Positions 60,760 to 64,000 of a stretch of 64,000 nucleotides of DNA are shown in pieces. Source of the DNA: Agrococcus carbonis (GTDB taxonomy: Bacteria > Actinomycetota > Actinomycetes > Actinomycetales > Microbacteriaceae). A model generated the notes under the pieces. The model was not told the origin of the DNA. It saw only the letters and a program-made list of their open reading frames with translations, and ran no database searches. The position numbers and the translations under genes were made by a program. The DNA lies in assembly GCF_900104705.1 (NCBI RefSeq), contig NZ_LT629734.1, forward strand, positions 1-64,000. Direction: 5' to 3'. Position 1 is the first letter of the stretch. Each line of letters opens with the position of its first letter.

Positions 60760-61412
60760 GCTCGGGCCTCCTGCAGCTCGGCCGGGGTGGATGCGGATGC
60801 GGGCGCGGACGCGGATGCGGGCGCGGCGGCGAGGGCGCGCAGGCCGTGGACGAGCCGCAGCTGGAACGCGAGGAATGCGACGAGCTGGCTGAGCGAGACC
60901 ATCGCGTCGGCGTGCCAGCCGGCGTCGACGAGTGCGCGCAGCGACTCGGGACGCGCGTCGCGCGGGTGCAGCACGAGCAGGTGCGCGTGCTCGAGCGCCG
61001 CCGCGAGCGGCTCGCCGAGCACGCCGCGCTCGACGCGCGCGCTCGGGCCGAGCAGCGTCTCGTCCTGCAGCGCCGACTCGCGGTAGCCGCCGTAGGGGCC
61101 GGATGCGCGCCCGGCGGCCGCCGCGTCGCGCACGGCGTCGACGACCGCGGGCTCCGCGGCATCGGCCAGCAGCTCGAGGTAGAACGCGGACAACCGGGTC
61201 GGCTCGGCCTCCCGCTCGTGCAGCAGCGCGACGTAGGCGGCGATGGCGTAGCGCTGCTCGAGGGCGAGCTCGCCGGGCTCGGCCGGCTCGAGCAGCGCGA
61301 GGAAGCTCTGCTGCGCGTGCTCCCGCGCGTCGGGCCGGGCGCGCCGGATCGCGTCGAGCGGCGATCCGGGGGCGATCTCGGCGAGGTGATCGATGACGTC
61401 GTCATGCGACAT
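60756..61412 (-). CDS. CMD-domain protein, Avi_7170-type
   Basis: 218 residues. Helical, with DDVIDHLAEIAPGSPLDAIR, LEQRYAIAAYVALLHERE and LVDAGWHADAMVSLSQLVAF. It lacks the CxxC of the neighbouring CMD protein, so it is probably a structural or partner subunit. The last 20 residues are an Ala/Ser/Pro tail (APASASAPASAS) coded by repeated GGATGCG on the forward strand. Overlaps the monooxygenase by 11 bases. Family assignment is from context plus sequence style. Confidence 0.8.
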   Translation of the reverse strand: MSHDDVIDHLAEIAPGSPLDAIRRARPDAREHAQQSFLALLEPAEPGELALEQRYAIAAYVALLHEREAEPTRLSAFYLELLADAAEPAVVDAVRDAAAAGRASGPYGGYRESALQDETLLGPSARVERGVLGEPLAAALEHAHLLVLHPRDARPESLRALVDAGWHADAMVSLSQLVAFLAFQLRLVHGLRALAAAPASASAPASASTPAELQEARA

Positions 61413-62445
61413 GGCGCTGCTCCTCCTGCTGGCGCTGGACCGCCCATCCGAGCGCGGGCGCGACCTCGGTCGCGAAGAGCTCGAGCGAGCGGGCGGTGAT
61501 GGTGTGGTGGGGGTCGACCGAGTGCACCTGGATCGAGACCTCGGTCGCAGCGGCCGCGATCGGGTCGGCGCCGAGCGACTCGACGACCTCGTCAGGCGTG
61601 CCGAGGTGCGTCTCGGTGCGCACGAGCAGCTCGTCGAGCGTCGTGTCGTGGGTGCCGAGCGCGAGGCCGGCGGCCTGCGCGCGCAGTCCCGCGCCGGCGT
61701 GCTCGCGCACGGCGTCCCGCTCGTCGCGGTCGACGACGACGACGCTGCGGGAGGCGAGGATGCGCGGCTCGACGCCCGCGGGGAGCGCCTCGAGGTAGGC
61801 GTCGACGACCCGCCGCTGCACCTCCCACACGCGCGGCGGGCGCGGTCCGTCGTGCCCGGGCGGCACCGGCTGCACGCGCGAGAGCATGAGCCCGTCGCCC
61901 TGCGCCCCGATCGCGCTCGCGCCCTCGGGCGAGAACGTCGCCTGCCAGATCCGGTCCGCGAGCCCGGCGCCGGCGCGGTGCACCCCGGACGCATCCGGGT
62001 AGAGGGTCTCGTCGGCGCTGCCGTCGAGCAGCGCGCGCAGCCGCACGAGCTTCGCGTCGTAGATCGCGCGCCGCTGCTGCGGATCCTCGCCGAACGCGCT
62101 GAGCGTGCGGGGGCCGCCGCCCGTGCCGAGGCCGAGCTCGGTGCGGCCGCCCGAGAGCGCGTCGAGCACCGCGGCGTCCTCGGCCGCGCGCGCCGGATGC
62201 TCGTGCGCGAGCGTGAGGATCGCGGTGCCGAGGCGGATGCGGTCGGTGCGCTGCGCCGCCGCCGCGAGCAGCACGAAGGGGGAGGGGAGCCCGCCCTCGG
62301 CGCCGTCGAGGTGGTGTTGCGCGACCCACGCCGAGGCGAAGCCCATCCGCTCGGCGAGCTCGATGTGGTCGAGCGCGATGCGGTACCGCTCGCTCGCGCC
62401 CGCGTCGTCGAGCACGCGGGTGAAGAATCCGATCGTCGGCGCCAT
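61402..62445 (-). CDS. Luciferase-like (LLM) flavin-dependent monooxygenase, KPN_01858-type
   Basis: 347 residues from ATG 62445, whose first base overlaps the ABC ATPase stop (TGATG). TIM-barrel LLM fold: IGFFTRVLDDAG, ASAWVAQHHLDGAEGG, LGTAILTLAHEHPARAAED, LGLGTGGGP and FSPEGASAIGAQGDGL. Uses reduced flavin and O2. Genes of this type form a conserved cluster with paired CMD proteins and peptide-family ABC importers, suggesting breakdown of an imported sulfur- or nitrogen-containing compound. No flavin reductase is in the window. Confidence 0.88.
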   Translation of the reverse strand: MAPTIGFFTRVLDDAGASERYRIALDHIELAERMGFASAWVAQHHLDGAEGGLPSPFVLLAAAAQRTDRIRLGTAILTLAHEHPARAAEDAAVLDALSGGRTELGLGTGGGPRTLSAFGEDPQQRRAIYDAKLVRLRALLDGSADETLYPDASGVHRAGAGLADRIWQATFSPEGASAIGAQGDGLMLSRVQPVPPGHDGPRPPRVWEVQRRVVDAYLEALPAGVEPRILASRSVVVVDRDERDAVREHAGAGLRAQAAGLALGTHDTTLDELLVRTETHLGTPDEVVESLGADPIAAAATEVSIQVHSVDPHHTITARSLELFATEVAPALGWAVQRQQEEQRHVA

Positions 62446-64000
62446 CACGCCACCTCCAGCTGCCCGGTCGATGCGTGTCGCCCGAGGCCGCGGCGGGCGT
62501 CCCGCAGCCAGTCGGGCGCGGGCACCGCGTCGAGCAGCGCCCTCGTGTAGTCGTGCTGCGGGTCGGTCAGCACCTGGTGCGCCGTGCCCGTCTCCACCGC
62601 GCGGCCGCCGCGCAGCACCGTGGCGGTGTCGGCGATGCGTCGCACGACCGCGAGGTCGTGGGTGATGAAGAGGTAGGTGAGGCCGAGGTCGCGCTGCAGC
62701 CGCTCGAGGAGCGCGAGGATCTGCGCCTGCACCGTCACGTCGAGCGCCGACACGGCCTCGTCGAGCACGACGACCTCGGGCTCGATGATGAGCGCGCGGG
62801 CGATCGCGACGCGCTGGCGCTGGCCGCCGGAGAGCTCGCGCGGCAGCCGCTCGGCGACCTCGGCCGGGAGCGCGACCTGCTCGAGCGCCGTCGCGACCCG
62901 CTCGGCCAGGCGCTTCCGGTCGCGCTCGCCGCCGTGCGCGACCGGGAGGTTCTGCAGCGGCTCGCCGACGGTCTGACCGATCGTGCGGCGGGGGTCGAGC
63001 GACGCGAACGGGTTCTGCGAGACGAGCTGCACGCGGTGCCGCAGCCGGCGGCTGCCGCGCTCGGCGACGACGTCGAGGTCGCCGATGCCGATGCTGCCGG
63101 ACGTCGGCCGGTGGAAGCCGGCGAGCGCGCGCCCGATCGTCGTCTTGCCCGAGCCCGACTCGCCGACGAGCGCGTGCGTCGCGCCGCGCTCGATCCGGAG
63201 GCTCACCTCGTCGACGGCGCGGAACGCATCCCGCCCCCGTCCGTACTCGTGGACGAGCCCGTCGATCGCGACGAGCGGCTCGTCGTCGAGCGCGTCGGCC
63301 GGCCGAGGCGCGCGGGGCGGTGCGTCGTCGAGCGCGGGCGCGTCGGCCAGCAGCGCCGCGGTGTACGCGCTCGTGGGTGCCTCGAGCACGTCGCGCGCGG
63401 GGCCGGCCTCCTCGAGCCGGCCGCCGCGCAGCACCGCGAGGCTGTCGGCGCGCTCGGCCGCGACGGCGAGGTCGTGGGTGATGAGCAGCACGCTCGAGCC
63501 GAGCTCGTCGCGGAGCGAGTCGAGCAGGTCGAGGATGCGTCGCTGCACCGTCACGTCGAGCGCGCTCGTCGGCTCGTCGGCGATGATGAGGTCGGGCTCG
63601 AGCGCCACGGCGGCGGCGATGAGCGCCCGCTGCCGCATGCCGCCGGAGAGCTCGTGCGGGTACTGCTTCGCGCGGCGCTCGGGGTCGTCGAGGCCGACGC
63701 GGTCGAGCAGGTCGAGCGCGCGACGGCGGATCGCCTCCCTCGTGCCCCAGCGGTGGATGCGCAGGGGAGCGGCGACCGAGTCGCCGATCGTCTGCACGGG
63801 GTTGAGCGAGGTGCCGGGGTCCTGCGGCACGAGCGCGACGCGCGCTCCGCGGATCTGCTGCAGCGCGCGGCCGGGCAGCCGCGTGAGCTCGACCGGCCCG
63901 CCGGAGAGCTGCAGCTGCACGGAGCCGCGATCGACGCGGCCGCCGCCGGCGAGCAGGCCGATGATCGACTGGCCGATCGTGGTCTTGCCGGAGCCCGACT
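62445..64000 (-). CDS. Dipeptide/oligopeptide-type ABC transporter ATPase with two fused nucleotide-binding domains (partial)
   Basis: The gene enters the window from the right, so the N-terminus is missing; the sequence at the edge is SGSGKTTIGQ, the Walker A of domain 1. Domain 1 also shows LVPQDPGTSLNPVQ (Q-loop), ELSGGMRQRALIAAA and IIADEPTSALDVTV. After a linker, domain 2 has VGESGSGKTTIGRA, LVSQNPFASLDPRR, ELSGGQRQRVAIARA, VVVLDEAVSALD and FITHDLAVVR. It equals DppD fused to DppF. The downstream genes overlap it, so uptake is linked to the LLM/CMD enzymes. Permease genes should lie beyond the window. Confidence 0.93.
   Translation of the reverse strand, partial: SGSGKTTIGQSIIGLLAGGGRVDRGSVQLQLSGGPVELTRLPGRALQQIRGARVALVPQDPGTSLNPVQTIGDSVAAPLRIHRWGTREAIRRRALDLLDRVGLDDPERRAKQYPHELSGGMRQRALIAAAVALEPDLIIADEPTSALDVTVQRRILDLLDSLRDELGSSVLLITHDLAVAAERADSLAVLRGGRLEEAGPARDVLEAPTSAYTAALLADAPALDDAPPRAPRPADALDDEPLVAIDGLVHEYGRGRDAFRAVDEVSLRIERGATHALVGESGSGKTTIGRALAGFHRPTSGSIGIGDLDVVAERGSRRLRHRVQLVSQNPFASLDPRRTIGQTVGEPLQNLPVAHGGERDRKRLAERVATALEQVALPAEVAERLPRELSGGQRQRVAIARALIIEPEVVVLDEAVSALDVTVQAQILALLERLQRDLGLTYLFITHDLAVVRRIADTATVLRGGRAVETGTAHQVLTDPQHDYTRALLDAVPAPDWLRDARRGLGRHASTGQLEVA

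Overview
High-GC DNA with no rRNA, tRNA or CRISPR array that I could see. GTG starts, ATGA gene overlaps, a System II cytochrome c maturation set, a DUF222/HNH protein, a Ddn-type F420-like oxidoreductase and a leaderless-looking cmtR promoter all point to an actinobacterium. A member of the Microbacteriaceae (Micrococcales) is most likely; this is inference from gene content, not a placement.

The window falls into two halves. Positions 1 to about 34.7 kb look like an accessory, mobile-element region. It starts with the 3' end of an IS3-family transposase. Next come a frameshift-riddled czcD/copC/M23 stretch (0.3-3.1 kb) and an intact M23 peptidase. A reverse-strand metal operon follows: cmtR, P1B-4 ATPase, lspA and a thioredoxin-fold protein. 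Then come an NlpC/P60-like protein, a cytochrome c maturation block (ResA-like, CcdA, ResB, CtaG, CcsB) and a DsbA-like protein. A merR/merA pair, an NRAMP transporter, an ACR3/bile-acid-symporter-type carrier and a CPBP protease lead to lnt behind a decayed ATPase. The far part carries a MobF relaxase, a SAVED-domain protein head-to-head with a zinc-ribbon/recombinase-like protein, a second metal operon (cmtR, cadD, lspA), a truncated dprA, a small membrane protein with a large leader hairpin and an HTH protein. Gene remnants at 17.9-18.2, 24.0-24.7 and 33.2 kb show repeated rearrangement.

From about 34.8 kb onward the window looks like ordinary chromosome. It holds VanZ, a YeeZ-like SDR, a complete carbohydrate/glycerol-3-phosphate-type ABC importer, assorted enzymes, an AarF/UbiB kinase-like protein, a ZIP transporter, a PutP symporter, a DUF222/HNH protein, dodecin, a BetT-type choline transporter and a MetE-like protein. 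It ends with a tightly overlapping reverse-strand operon of a peptide-type ABC ATPase, a luciferase-like monooxygenase, two CMD/AhpD-like proteins and a VOC protein.

Functionally, the mobile half couples metal sensing and efflux or detoxification (two CmtR sensors, MerR, CDF, P1B-4, CadD, MerA, NRAMP, ACR3-type) to extracytoplasmic protein maturation (two LspA, one Lnt, thiol-disulfide proteins, cytochrome assembly, cell-wall hydrolases). The most unusual items are the SAVED/zinc-ribbon pair sharing a start tetranucleotide, an M1-family protein that has lost its catalytic glutamate, a five-copy 51-bp palindromic repeat, and a terminator whose 3' arm is amplified five times.
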